64,000 bases of DNA. Source: Solirubrobacter sp963798325. GTDB lineage: Bacteria; Actinomycetota; Thermoleophilia; Solirubrobacterales; Solirubrobacteraceae. The first letter of the stretch is position 1, and each line of letters starts with the position of its first letter. A program made the position numbers and the translations under genes. The notes beneath the pieces are model-generated. The model was not told where the DNA came from, did not search any database, and saw nothing but the letters and a program-made list of their open reading frames with translations. Positions 35,592 to 45,186 of this stretch are shown piece by piece. The DNA lies in the NCBI GenBank assembly GCA_963798325.1, contig CAWCSS010000008.1, positions 1,426,001-1,490,000 of the forward strand. The letters are read 5' to 3'.

Positions 35592-36398
35592 ATGTCAACT
35601 GTGATCCAGGACCCCGCCGCCAAGGCTCGCGCCGTATGGGCGGCCGGTGACTACCCCGACGTCGCCGCACGGCTGATCCCCGAGCTCGGCACGCTGCTCG
35701 TCGGCGCGGCCGGCGTCCGTCCCGGCCAGCGGGTGCTCGACGTCGCCGCCGGTCTCGGCAACGCCGCGATCGCCGCCGCCGCGGGCGTCGGCGCCGACGT
35801 CGTCGCGCTCGACGTCACCCCCGAGCTGCTGGCCGCCGGCGAGCGCGCCGCCGAGCACCGCGGCGCGACGATCGAGTGGGTCGAGGGCGACGCGGCCGAG
35901 TTGCCGTTCGCCGACGGCGCGTTCGACGTCGTGCTCTCCTGCCTCGGCGTGATGTTCGTCGGCGACCACCAGCGCGCCGCCGCCGAGCTCGTCCGCGTGT
36001 GCCGCCCGGGCGGCACGATCGCGCTGCTCAACTGGACGCCCGCGGGCTTCATCGGGCAGATGCTCAAGACGCTCAGCGCGTTCGCTCCGCCGCCGCCGGC
36101 GGGGGCGCGCTCACCGATCCTGTGGGGGACCGAGGACTACCTGCACGAGCTCTTCGGCGACACGATCACGAGCCTGCGCACCTACACGGGTGTGGCCGTC
36201 AACGAGACCTTCGAGCGCCCGCTGGACTTTCGCGAGTACATGAAGCGCGCCTACGGCCCGACGATCATGGCCTACCGCCACGCCGCCACGACCGGCCGCA
36301 CCGACGAGCTCGACGCCGCCTTCGGTGACTTCTGCGAGCGCCAGTTCAACGGCCGCCGGCTGGAGAAGGAGTACCGGATCGCGCTCGCCCAGCGCTGA
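35592..36398 (+). CDS. Class I SAM-dependent methyltransferase (UbiE-like)
   Basis: This 268-residue methyltransferase has motif I QRVLDVAAGLGNAAIAAA, motif II VVALDVTPELLAAG, IEWVEGDAAELPFADGAFDV and the UbiE/type-11 late motif AAAELVRVCRPGGTIALLNW. It resembles small-molecule methyltransferases; the substrate is unknown. ATG 35592 is the natural start; the frame remains open further upstream inside the divergent LuxR gene. Divergent pairing with a LuxR/ATPase regulator suggests it may be a target. A strong bidirectional hairpin follows its stop. Confidence 0.85.
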   Translation: MSTVIQDPAAKARAVWAAGDYPDVAARLIPELGTLLVGAAGVRPGQRVLDVAAGLGNAAIAAAAGVGADVVALDVTPELLAAGERAAEHRGATIEWVEGDAAELPFADGAFDVVLSCLGVMFVGDHQRAAAELVRVCRPGGTIALLNWTPAGFIGQMLKTLSAFAPPPPAGARSPILWGTEDYLHELFGDTITSLRTYTGVAVNETFERPLDFREYMKRAYGPTIMAYRHAATTGRTDELDAAFGDFCERQFNGRRLEKEYRIALAQR

Positions 36399-36405
36399 AC
36401 GTCAC

Positions 36406-36439
36406 CGGCGCGCGACGGCCGTGTGGCCGTCGCGCGCCG
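36406..36439. terminator. Bidirectional terminator hairpin
   Basis: The perfect 15-bp stem CGGCGCGCGACGGCC (36406-36420) / GGCCGTCGCGCGCCG (36425-36439) has a GTGT loop. It lies between the convergent methyltransferase and fadJ genes, 8 bp after the former's stop. It lacks a U run, as is common in high-GC actinobacteria. Confidence 0.8.
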
Positions 36440-36467
36440 TCAACGAGAACCTGAAGGGTCTGACGCG

Positions 36468-38636
36468 TTAGACGGTCGCGAGGGCGGCGTCATCCGAGTA
36501 CTCCTCGGTGCGCGCCGCCAGCGACTCCGGGGGTGTGAAGCGCTCGCCGTACTGAGCGGCGAGCTCCTTCGCGCGGGCGACGAAGCCCTGCACGCCGCCC
36601 TCGTACCCGTTGATGTACTGCAGGACGCCGCCGGACCAGCCGGGGAAGCCGATGCCCATGATCGAGCCGATGTTCGCGTCGGCGACGGACTCGATCACCC
36701 CCTCGTCGACGCACTTGACCGTCTCGAGCGCCTCGATGAAGAGCATCCGCTCCTGGAGGTCGCGCAGGTTGATCGTGCTCGGGTCGGCGACGGGCGGGAA
36801 CGCCTCGCGCAGGCCCGGCCACAGGCGCGTGCGCTTGCCGTCGGCGTACTCGTAGAACCCGGCGCCCTCGAGCTTGCCGGGGCGCTCGAACTCGTCGAGC
36901 ATGCGGTCGATCACGCCGTCCGCGGGGTGGGCGACCCAATCGTCGCCCGCGGCCGCCGCGGCCGCCTTGCGAATCCGGCGCATGAGCTTGAGGTTCAGCT
37001 CGTCGGAGAGCTGCAGCACCGGCGCCGGGTAGCCGGCCTGCGAGGACGCCTGCTCGATCGACGGCGCGGGGATGCCCTCGGCCAGCATCGAGATGCCCTC
37101 GTTGATGAAGGTGCCGATCACCCGCGAGGTGAAGAACCCGCGCGAGTCGTTGACCACGATCGGGGTCTTGCCGATCTGCTTGGCGAAGTCCAGCGCCCGA
37201 TACAGCGCGGCGTCGGAGGTCTTCTCGCCCTTGATGATCTCCAGCAGCGGCATCTTGTCCACCGGGGAGAAGAAGTGCAGGCCGATGAAGTCGGCCGGCC
37301 GCGAGACGTTCTCGGCCAGCGACGTGATCGGCAGCGTCGAGGTGTTCGAGCCCAGCAGCGCGTCGCCGGCGAGGAACGGCTCGATCTCGGCCATCACCTC
37401 GCGCTTGACCTCCGGGTCCTCGAACACGGCCTCGATCACGAGGTCCGCGCCCTCGGCGGCCGAGGCGTCGGTCGTCGCGGTGATCAGCGACAGCAGCTTC
37501 TCGCCCTTCTCCTGCGTCGTCTTGCCGCGCTCGACGCCCTTGGCCACGAGCTTCTCGGAGTAGCCCTTGCCCTTGTCGGCCGCCTCTTGGGAGACGTCCT
37601 TCAGGACGACCTCGATCCCGGCTTTGGCCGACACGTAGGCGATCGCGGCGCCCATCATGCCCGCGCCGAGCACGACGACCTTCTTCACCGACGTCGGCTC
37701 CAGCCCCTCGGGCCGGTCGCGGTCGCCGTTGACCTTCTGGAGGTCGAAGAAGAACGCCTGGATCATGTTCTTGGCGACCTGCGAGGTCACCAGGTCGACG
37801 AAGTAGCGCCCCTCGATCTCGATCGCGGAGTCGAAGTCGACCTGCGCGCCCTCGACCGCCGCGGCCATGATGTGGTGCGGGGCGGGGTAGTTCGCGCCCT
37901 TGATCGTCTTGCGCAGGTTGGCCGGGAACGCCGGCAGGTTGGCCGCCAGCGCGGGCGTGGAGGGCGTGCCGCCCGGGATCTTGTAGCCCTTGACGTCCCA
38001 CGGCTGCACGGCCTCGGGGTTCGCGGCGATCCACTTCTTCGCCGCCGGGACGAGCTCGTCCCGGGACCCCACGACCTCGTTGACCAGGCCCATCTCCAGC
38101 GACTTGTCCGGCCGCAGGCGCTGGCCCTGGAGCAGCAGCTGCAGCAGCGCGTTGGCGATGCCGAACATGCGCACCGAGCGCGTGACGCCGCCACCGCCGG
38201 GCAAGAGGCCGAGCTGGACCTCCGGGAAGCCCAGAACCGCCTTGGAGTCGTCGACGATCACGCGGTAATGCGTGGCCAGCGCGATCTCCAGGCCGCCGCC
38301 CAGCGCCGCGCCGTTGATGGCGGCGACGACCGGCTTGCCGAGCGTCTCCAGGCGGCGCAGGTCGCGCTTGAGCTCGCGGACCATGACGGCGACCTCGGCC
38401 GCGTCCTCCTTGCGCGCCTTCTTGAGATCGTTGAGGTCGCCACCGGCGAAGAAGGTCTTCTTGGCGGAGGTGATGATGACCCCAGAGATGGAGTCCTTCT
38501 CGGCCTCCAACCGGTCGACGGTCGCGCTCATCGAGGCCTTGTAGGCCTCGTTCATCGTGTTCGCCGACTGGTTCGGGTCGTCGAGCGTGAGGATCACGAC
38601 CCCGTCGGAATCCTGCTCCCACTTGATCGTCGACAT
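36468..38636 (-). CDS. fadJ: Enoyl-CoA hydratase/3-hydroxyacyl-CoA dehydrogenase
   Basis: This bifunctional beta-oxidation enzyme of 722 residues hydrates enoyl-CoA and oxidises 3-hydroxyacyl-CoA. The N-terminal crotonase domain has TFFAGGDLNDLKKA, VAAINGAALGGGLEIALATH (oxyanion loop) and FPEVQLGLLPGGGGVTRSV (catalytic Glu region). The dehydrogenase half starts with the NAD motif VVVLGAGMMGAAIAYVSA and includes GLHFFSPVDKMPLLEIIKG (catalytic His) and TPIVVNDSRGFFTSRV. Start ATG 38636 abuts the thiolase stop, so the two are an operon. It could also be called fadB; the FadJ label is by overall resemblance. Confidence 0.93.
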   Translation of the reverse strand: MSTIKWEQDSDGVVILTLDDPNQSANTMNEAYKASMSATVDRLEAEKDSISGVIITSAKKTFFAGGDLNDLKKARKEDAAEVAVMVRELKRDLRRLETLGKPVVAAINGAALGGGLEIALATHYRVIVDDSKAVLGFPEVQLGLLPGGGGVTRSVRMFGIANALLQLLLQGQRLRPDKSLEMGLVNEVVGSRDELVPAAKKWIAANPEAVQPWDVKGYKIPGGTPSTPALAANLPAFPANLRKTIKGANYPAPHHIMAAAVEGAQVDFDSAIEIEGRYFVDLVTSQVAKNMIQAFFFDLQKVNGDRDRPEGLEPTSVKKVVVLGAGMMGAAIAYVSAKAGIEVVLKDVSQEAADKGKGYSEKLVAKGVERGKTTQEKGEKLLSLITATTDASAAEGADLVIEAVFEDPEVKREVMAEIEPFLAGDALLGSNTSTLPITSLAENVSRPADFIGLHFFSPVDKMPLLEIIKGEKTSDAALYRALDFAKQIGKTPIVVNDSRGFFTSRVIGTFINEGISMLAEGIPAPSIEQASSQAGYPAPVLQLSDELNLKLMRRIRKAAAAAAGDDWVAHPADGVIDRMLDEFERPGKLEGAGFYEYADGKRTRLWPGLREAFPPVADPSTINLRDLQERMLFIEALETVKCVDEGVIESVADANIGSIMGIGFPGWSGGVLQYINGYEGGVQGFVARAKELAAQYGERFTPPESLAARTEEYSDDAALATV

Positions 38637-39854
<1,218 letters not shown>

Positions 39855-39895
39855 AGCCGATTCTCCTCTACAAAATGCCGAGGTCCTCAAGGTTA

Positions 39896-39910
39896 CTGAC
39901 GTTACGTCAG
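39896..39910. promoter_or_regulatory. Palindromic operator upstream of fadA-fadJ
   Basis: CTGACGT (39896-39902) and ACGTCAG (39904-39910) are perfect arms around T 39903. The site lies 42-56 bp upstream of the thiolase ATG, where a repressor would cover the promoter. TetR-type fatty-acid regulators commonly bind such dyads, but no regulator gene is adjacent. The following 160 bp to 40072 hold nothing I can support. Confidence 0.6.
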
Positions 39911-40072
39911 CGCGACGGCGGTTCCGGAGCTATCTCACGCGGTGGCGGTCCCGTCGCGGGGACCGAGCCGTGTGGGTCCGGTCGCGGGCGCGCCGTCGGA
40001 GTACATAGAACAGCACGCCGATGGCGAGCCGCGTGATGTCACCGCAGCGGCGGTGAGTGACGGATGGGACCG

Positions 40073-40309
40073 TCAGTCCTCGTCGCGCCGCGGCGCACCC
40101 GCCACGAGGGCGGTCATGAGACCGAGGATGCCGCCGATCACCAGCGGCGCCCACTGTGCGGGCATTCCCGCAAAGAGCGCGATGAACGCGATCAGACCCG
40201 CGGTGCTGAGGCTGACCAGCAGTTGCAGCCAGCCCGGAAGCGACGCGAGGTCGCGAATCGCCAACAGCGATCGACTGACTCTTTCCCGACCGTGAACACC
40301 CGCTGCCAT
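40073..40309 (-). CDS. Small two-helix membrane protein
   Basis: The product of 78 residues has a basic N-terminus (MAAGVHGRERVSRS), then two hydrophobic segments, LQLLVSLSTAGLIAFIALFAG and APLVIGGILGLMTALVAG, and a short charged tail APRRDED. ATG 40309 has an ideal AAGGAG 5 nt upstream, which supports a real gene. I do not recognise a family. No operon partner is apparent; neighbours are the thiolase operon and an ABC-2 exporter. Confidence 0.7.
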   Translation of the reverse strand: MAAGVHGRERVSRSLLAIRDLASLPGWLQLLVSLSTAGLIAFIALFAGMPAQWAPLVIGGILGLMTALVAGAPRRDED

Positions 40310-40399
40310 CCCACTCCTTGATCTGACATCGATGCCCGCCGGCAGTGCCGGCTTGGTTCGAGTGCTGACCCTATCGCGAGAGGTGGATGCCGTGCAACG

Positions 40400-41152
40400 T
40401 CATGAATGCCGACGGGCTTCCCAGGTGAACCCACGCACCGCAAACACCGCGCCAAACGCGCCCCAGAGGACGAGCACGAGCAGCGACGTCCAGTGCTCGG
40501 CGACGCTCTCGCCGTCGATCATCGCGGCCGAGAGCCCTTCGATGAGGTGAGTCAGCGGCAGCGCCTGCGCGATGTCGTGGATGATCGACGGGGCGTCCGT
40601 GGAGTCGAAGAACACGCCCGCGATGAGGATCTGCGGGAGAAAGACGGCGTTGACGTAGGCCGGGGCGGATTCCGGGTTCGGGATCACATGCGAGAGCGCG
40701 ACGCCCAGGAAGGTGAAGCAGACGACGCCCGCCACCGAGAACACCGCCAGCGAGCCCCAGTCCAGCGGCCAGTCGACGCCGAAGGCGAACTTGCCCGCGA
40801 GGATCACCAGCGCCAGTTGCAGCGCGGCGTTGGCCACCGCGTTGCCGGCCAGGCCGCCGAGGTAGGCGGAGGTCGGCATCGGGGTCCCGCGCAGGCGCTT
40901 GAGGATCCCGCGCTCGCGCAGCGTCGTGAGGTTGTACGCCAGCGAGGTGAAGGTCGCGGACATGATGCTCATCCCGGCGATCCCGGGGACGATCACGTCC
41001 AGGTCCGCCTGGCGCCCGGCGAACACCGCCCCGAAGATGGCCAGCAGCCCGAGTGGCAGGAGCACACCGAAGAACGCGGCGGTGGGGTTGCGCCAGAACA
41101 TCCGGCGCTCGAGACGGAACTGGCGCCACGTGGCGCCGACCAGCGCGGTCAA
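40400..41152 (-). CDS. ABC-2-type transporter permease
   Basis: This permease subunit of about 250 residues has six predicted membrane helices and the ABC-2 layout: an N-terminal cytoplasmic stretch WRQFRLERRMFWRNPTAAFF, then FGVLLPLGLLAIFGAVFAG and SATFTSLAYNLTTLRERGIL with the typical cytosolic loop LKRLRGTPMPTSAY. LTHLIEGLSAAMIDG lies near the end. TTG 41152 overlaps the ATPase stop (TTGA), so it is coupled to the ATPase gene. Substrate unknown; such exporters handle drugs, lipids or polysaccharides. Confidence 0.87.
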   Translation of the reverse strand: MTALVGATWRQFRLERRMFWRNPTAAFFGVLLPLGLLAIFGAVFAGRQADLDVIVPGIAGMSIMSATFTSLAYNLTTLRERGILKRLRGTPMPTSAYLGGLAGNAVANAALQLALVILAGKFAFGVDWPLDWGSLAVFSVAGVVCFTFLGVALSHVIPNPESAPAYVNAVFLPQILIAGVFFDSTDAPSIIHDIAQALPLTHLIEGLSAAMIDGESVAEHWTSLLVLVLWGAFGAVFAVRGFTWEARRHS

Positions 41153-42009
41153 ACCGCGATCTCCAGCAACTCCAGATAGACGTCCTCGAGCGACGGGCGC
41201 GTGACGCTGAGCTCCTCGAGCTTCTCGCCGCGGGCGAGCGCCTCGGCGGTGAGCGTGTGCAGCAGCGCGGTCGGGTCCTCGGTGAAGCGCTCCTCGAGCG
41301 TGCCGTCCGCGGCCCGCCAGGCCACGCGGAAGCGCGAGGCGCCGAGCGAGTCCGGCGGCCCCTCGGCGAGGATCAGGCCGTCCTGGAGGATCGCCACGCG
41401 ATCGGCCAGCGCCTGCGCCTCGTCGAGGTAGTGCGTGGTCAGCACGACGGTCTTGCCGAGCGCCTTGAGCGTGCGGATGACGTCCCAGGCGGCGCGCCGG
41501 GCGGCGGGATCGAAGCCGGTGGTCGGCTCGTCGAGGAAGATCAGCTCGGGGTCGCCGACGAGCGCCAGCGCGAAGTCCAGTCGCCGCGCCTGGCCGCCGC
41601 TGAGCGTGCGCGCACGGCGATCCGCACAATCGTCGAGCCCGGCGAGCGCGAGCACCTCCTCGACGCGCCGCGGGTGCGGGTACAGCGAGGCCCAGTGGGC
41701 GATCGTCTCGCGCACGGTCAGATACGGATAGGTGCCACAGCTCTGCAGCACGATCCCCACACGCGCCCGCAGGTCGCGCGCGCCCGGGTCACAGCCGAGC
41801 ACCCGCACCTCACCGCTGTCGCGCACGCGATAGCCCTCGAGCACCTCGACGCAGGTCGTCTTCCCGGCGCCGTTGGGGCCGAGCAGGCCGAACACCTCGC
41901 CGCGCGCGACCGTGAAGTCCACCCCTCGAAGGGCCACCTGGGAGCCATACGCCTTGCTCAGCCCAGTGACCTCGATCGCGGGGACGGCACTCGTCATCGC
42001 TCCCATCAT
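41149..42009 (-). CDS. ABC-2-type transporter ATP-binding protein
   Basis: This is the ATPase of the neighbouring permease (about 286 residues). Walker A is GLLGPNGAGKTTCVEVLEG, the Q-loop IVLQSCGTYPYLTV, the signature TLSGGQARRLDFALAL, Walker B LIFLDEPTTGFDP and the H-loop VVLTTHYLDEAQALADRV. A C-terminal extension with ALARGEKLEELSVTRPSLED is typical of DrrA-type drug/lipid exporters. Starts at ATG 42009, 42006 and 41997 are possible. The gene is divergent from ppx, 21 bp away. Confidence 0.92.
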   Translation of the reverse strand: MMGAMTSAVPAIEVTGLSKAYGSQVALRGVDFTVARGEVFGLLGPNGAGKTTCVEVLEGYRVRDSGEVRVLGCDPGARDLRARVGIVLQSCGTYPYLTVRETIAHWASLYPHPRRVEEVLALAGLDDCADRRARTLSGGQARRLDFALALVGDPELIFLDEPTTGFDPAARRAAWDVIRTLKALGKTVVLTTHYLDEAQALADRVAILQDGLILAEGPPDSLGASRFRVAWRAADGTLEERFTEDPTALLHTLTAEALARGEKLEELSVTRPSLEDVYLELLEIAV

Positions 42010-42030
42010 GGCAACATCGCTGGAGCGCGG

Positions 42031-42930
42031 ATGCTCTGTGGCTGCATCGACATCGGGACGAACACCACTCGTGTGCTGGTCGCCGATGCGCGGGACGGGC
42101 GACTACACGAGGTGCTCCAGCGGCGCGCGTTCACCCGCCTGGGGCGCGGGTTGACGGCGGGTGGGCGGATCCCGGAGGCGCGGATCGCCGAGAACGCCGG
42201 CGTCGTCGCCGAGCAGCTCGCGCTGGCCGAGCAAGCGGGCGCGCGGACGGTACGGACGGTCGCCACCGCGGTCATCCGCAGCGCCGTCAACCGCGACGAG
42301 TTCTGCAAGGCGATGCGCGAGCACGGGGGCGTCGACGTCTGCGTGCTCGACGGCGAGGAGGAGGCGCGGCTGGCCTTCCTGGGCGCCACGCGCACGCTCG
42401 GCCGCCCGCTGCACGGCCGCGTGGCGGTGGTCGACGTCGGCGGCGGCTCGACCGAGATCGCGGTCGGGACGCTCGCCGGCGGCGTCGAGTGGTGGCGCTC
42501 GTTCGCGTTCGGCTCGGGCTTTCTCGCCGACGCCTACCTGGGCGGGGACCCGCCGACCAGGGCCGAGCTCGACGAGGTCCGCTACCACGCCTCGCAGATG
42601 CTCAAGGACATCGACCCGCCGGCGGTCGACGCCGCGGTCGCGGTCGGCGGCAGTGCAGCGTCACTGCGCCGGCTGGTCGGCGACGTGCTCGATCGCCACA
42701 GCCTCGCGCGCGCCATGGAAGCCCTCACCGGTGGGCCGGCGACGGAGGTCGCGGGCCGGTTCGAGCTCGACCCCCAGCGGGTGCGGCTGATGCCCGCGGG
42801 CCTGCTCGCGCTGGAGGCCGCGGGACTCGCGCTGCGCCAGCCGCTGCAGATCGCCCGCGGCGGATTGCGGGAAGGTGTATTGCTCGACCTGGCGGGGCGT
42901 AACAAGTCATTCACGGAATCGGCGCCGTGA
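42031..42930 (+). CDS. ppx: Exopolyphosphatase/GppA-type phosphatase
   Basis: The 299-residue protein is an actin-fold Ppx/GppA phosphatase acting on polyphosphate or pppGpp. Phosphate-1 loop: CIDIGTNTTRVLVADA. VRTVATAVIRSAVNRDEF and VLDGEEEARLAFLG precede the phosphate-2 loop VAVVDVGGGSTEIAVG. GSGFLADAYL and AVAVGGSAASLRRL follow. It is the short (about 300 residues) actinobacterial form without the C-terminal HD domain. ATG 42031 has GGAG 6 nt upstream. The ppk1 gene begins immediately after its stop, so synthesis and breakdown of polyphosphate are probably co-expressed. Confidence 0.9.
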   Translation: MLCGCIDIGTNTTRVLVADARDGRLHEVLQRRAFTRLGRGLTAGGRIPEARIAENAGVVAEQLALAEQAGARTVRTVATAVIRSAVNRDEFCKAMREHGGVDVCVLDGEEEARLAFLGATRTLGRPLHGRVAVVDVGGGSTEIAVGTLAGGVEWWRSFAFGSGFLADAYLGGDPPTRAELDEVRYHASQMLKDIDPPAVDAAVAVGGSAASLRRLVGDVLDRHSLARAMEALTGGPATEVAGRFELDPQRVRLMPAGLLALEAAGLALRQPLQIARGGLREGVLLDLAGRNKSFTESAP

Positions 42931-45087
42931 GTGCGAGAATCCGCGGTTGTGACCGACGTCACCAGCCCACTGGAAGCGAACGACACCCGCGAGGTCCCTG
43001 ATCTGGGGGACCGGAGCTACTACTTCAACCGGGAGCTCTCCTGGCTCGAGTTCAACGATCGGGTGCTCCAGATCGCTGAAGACCCCGAGGTACCGCTGCT
43101 CGAGCGGGTGAAGTTCCTGGCGATCGTCTCGTCCAACCTCGACGAGTTCGTGATGGTCCGTGTCGCGGGCCTGCACGATCAGATCGACGCCGGGATCGAG
43201 AAGCCGCTGCAGGACGGGCGCACGCCGAAGGAGACGCTGGAGGCGATCCGCGTGCTGCTGCGCGAGCACGGGCAGCGTCAGAGCGGCTGTCTGGACCGCG
43301 AGTTGCGGCCCGCGCTGGCCGAGCACGGCATCCGGATCGTCGGCTACGACGACGTGTCCGCCGAGGAGCGGCGCAGCCTCGACGAGCGCTTCCGCCGCCA
43401 GATCTTCCCGGTCCTGACACCGCTGGCCGTCGGCCTGGGGAGGCCGTTCCCGTACATCTCCAACCTCTCGCTGTCGCTGGGCGTGATGGTCCGCGACCCG
43501 GTCACCGAGGTCGAGACCTTCGCCCGCGTGAAGGTGCCCAAGGAGATGCTCCCGCGCTTCGTGCCGGTCGGTGAGGGGCGCACGTTCGTCGCGCTCGAGG
43601 AGCTGATCGCGGAGAACCTCGACGTGCTCTTCCCGGGCATGGAGATCACCGACCACGCGTTCTTCCGTGTCACCCGCGACGCCGACTTCACGGTCTCCGA
43701 CGAGGCCGACGATCTCCTGCAGGCCGTCCAGGACGAGCTTCGCGCCCGCCGTTTCGGCGAGCCCGTGCGCGTCGAGGTGTCGGCCGGCATGAGCGAGGCG
43801 ATGCGCGAGCAGATCACGCTGGCGCTGAAGGTCGACGCCGAGGACGTCATCGAGATCAACGGCTTCCTCGACCTCAAGGACCTGTGGTCGATCGTCGGCC
43901 TGCCCGGGCACGCCGAGTTGCGCGACCCGCAGTGGACGCCGGTCACCCAGCCGCTGCTGCAGCCCGACGAGGACGAGCAGCCGGACGTGATGGGCGCGAT
44001 GCGCAAGCGCGACATCCTGCTCCACCACCCCTACGACTCGTTCGTGAGCTCGGTCGAGCGGTTCGTCGACCAGGCGGTCAACGACCCGGACGTGCTCGCG
44101 ATCAAGCAGACCGTCTACCGCACCAGCGACGACTCGCCGCTCGTCCGCGGGCTGATGCGCGCCGCCGAGCGCGGCAAGCAGGCGGTGTGCCTGGTCGAGG
44201 TCAAGGCGCGCTTCGACGAGCAGGCCAACATCGAGTGGGGCAAGGCGTTGGATGAGGCGGGCGTGCACGTCGTCTTCGGCGTCCCGTCGCTGAAGACCCA
44301 CGCCAAGTGCATTCTCGTCGTCCGCCGCGAAGGCGACGGCGTGCGTCATTACCTGCACGTCGGCACCGGCAACTACAACGCCAAGACCGCGCGCCTGTAC
44401 ACCGATTTCGGGCTGTTCACGTGCGACGAGCAGCTCGGCAACGACGTCGCTGACATGTTCAACTTCCTCACCGGCTTCGGCCGCCCGCGCGGCTACCGGA
44501 AGGTGCTCGTGGCGCCCGCGTACATGCGCCAGGGGATCATCGAGGAGATCGAGAAGACGATTCGCGTCCACCAGGACGGCGGTCGCGCCCGGATCCGCAT
44601 GAAGATGAACTCGCTGGTCGATCGCGAGTGCATCCAGGCGCTCTACCGCGCCTCCCAGGCGGGTGTGCCGGTGGAGATCAACACGCGCGGCATCTGCTGC
44701 CTGAAGCCCGGCGTCCCCGGCGTCTCGGAGAACATCCGCGTCGTCAGCGTCGTCGGCCGCTTCCTCGAGCACTCGCGGATCTACGCCTTCGACCGCGACG
44801 ACGACACGGTGACCTACATCGGCTCCGCCGACCTGATGCCGCGCAATCTCGACACGCGTGTCGAGCTGCTCACCCCCGTGCGCGATCCGTCGTTGCGCAG
44901 CGATCTGGTCGACGCACTGGACCGCTGCTTCGCCGACAACGTGAACTCGTGGGAGCTGCGCAGCGACGGCGAGTGGGTGCGGTTGAAGCCGGGGTCCGCC
45001 GAGCCGCGCAGCGTCCAGCGCGAGCTGATGTCCGCGCACGCCGCCGCGGCCGCCGAGGCCACCGCCAGCGCGAGCAGCGAGCAGTAG
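42931..45087 (+). CDS. ppk1: Polyphosphate kinase 1
   Basis: PPK1 reversibly makes polyphosphate from ATP. The 718-residue protein has the standard domains: N-terminal YYFNRELSWLEFNDRVLQIA, the middle PRFVPVGEGRTFVALEEL, and two phospholipase-D-like domains with the autophosphorylated histidine in VPSLKTHAKCILVVRREG (His about residue 457), HVGTGNYNAKTARLYTDFGL and KMNSLVDRECIQALY. GTG 42931 directly follows the ppx TGA; GTG 42949 is an alternative. The last 30 residues are low-complexity Ala/Glu. A palindrome copy and the sigma-factor gene end lie downstream. Confidence 0.95.
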   Translation: MRESAVVTDVTSPLEANDTREVPDLGDRSYYFNRELSWLEFNDRVLQIAEDPEVPLLERVKFLAIVSSNLDEFVMVRVAGLHDQIDAGIEKPLQDGRTPKETLEAIRVLLREHGQRQSGCLDRELRPALAEHGIRIVGYDDVSAEERRSLDERFRRQIFPVLTPLAVGLGRPFPYISNLSLSLGVMVRDPVTEVETFARVKVPKEMLPRFVPVGEGRTFVALEELIAENLDVLFPGMEITDHAFFRVTRDADFTVSDEADDLLQAVQDELRARRFGEPVRVEVSAGMSEAMREQITLALKVDAEDVIEINGFLDLKDLWSIVGLPGHAELRDPQWTPVTQPLLQPDEDEQPDVMGAMRKRDILLHHPYDSFVSSVERFVDQAVNDPDVLAIKQTVYRTSDDSPLVRGLMRAAERGKQAVCLVEVKARFDEQANIEWGKALDEAGVHVVFGVPSLKTHAKCILVVRREGDGVRHYLHVGTGNYNAKTARLYTDFGLFTCDEQLGNDVADMFNFLTGFGRPRGYRKVLVAPAYMRQGIIEEIEKTIRVHQDGGRARIRMKMNSLVDRECIQALYRASQAGVPVEINTRGICCLKPGVPGVSENIRVVSVVGRFLEHSRIYAFDRDDDTVTYIGSADLMPRNLDTRVELLTPVRDPSLRSDLVDALDRCFADNVNSWELRSDGEWVRLKPGSAEPRSVQRELMSAHAAAAAEATASASSEQ

Positions 45088-45162
45088 CAACCTCCAGGCT
45101 TCACGGCGCGCGCGGCGGGCTCTTCGCGCGGCGGCGGCCGCCACAACCGCCGCCGCGCAAGA

Positions 45163-45183
45163 TAAAGGGGCCTGGCCCCTTTA
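45163..45183. repeat. Dispersed palindrome, copy 4
   Basis: TAAAGGGGCC (45163-45172) and GGCCCCTTTA (45174-45183) are perfect arms around T 45173, and TTTAGGTT continues the right flank as in copy 1. It lies between ppk1 and the minus-strand sigma factor, whose TGA stop (45189-45187) is 4 bp outside the arm. The centre base is T where copy 1 has A. Confidence 0.88.
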
Positions 45184-45186
45184 GGT

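Noticed and set aside
39930..40072. Small minus-strand frame containing ITRLAIGVLFYVLRRR
   Set aside because: It has one hydrophobic segment but no convincing start codon or ribosome-binding site, and the remainder is arginine-rich GC noise.
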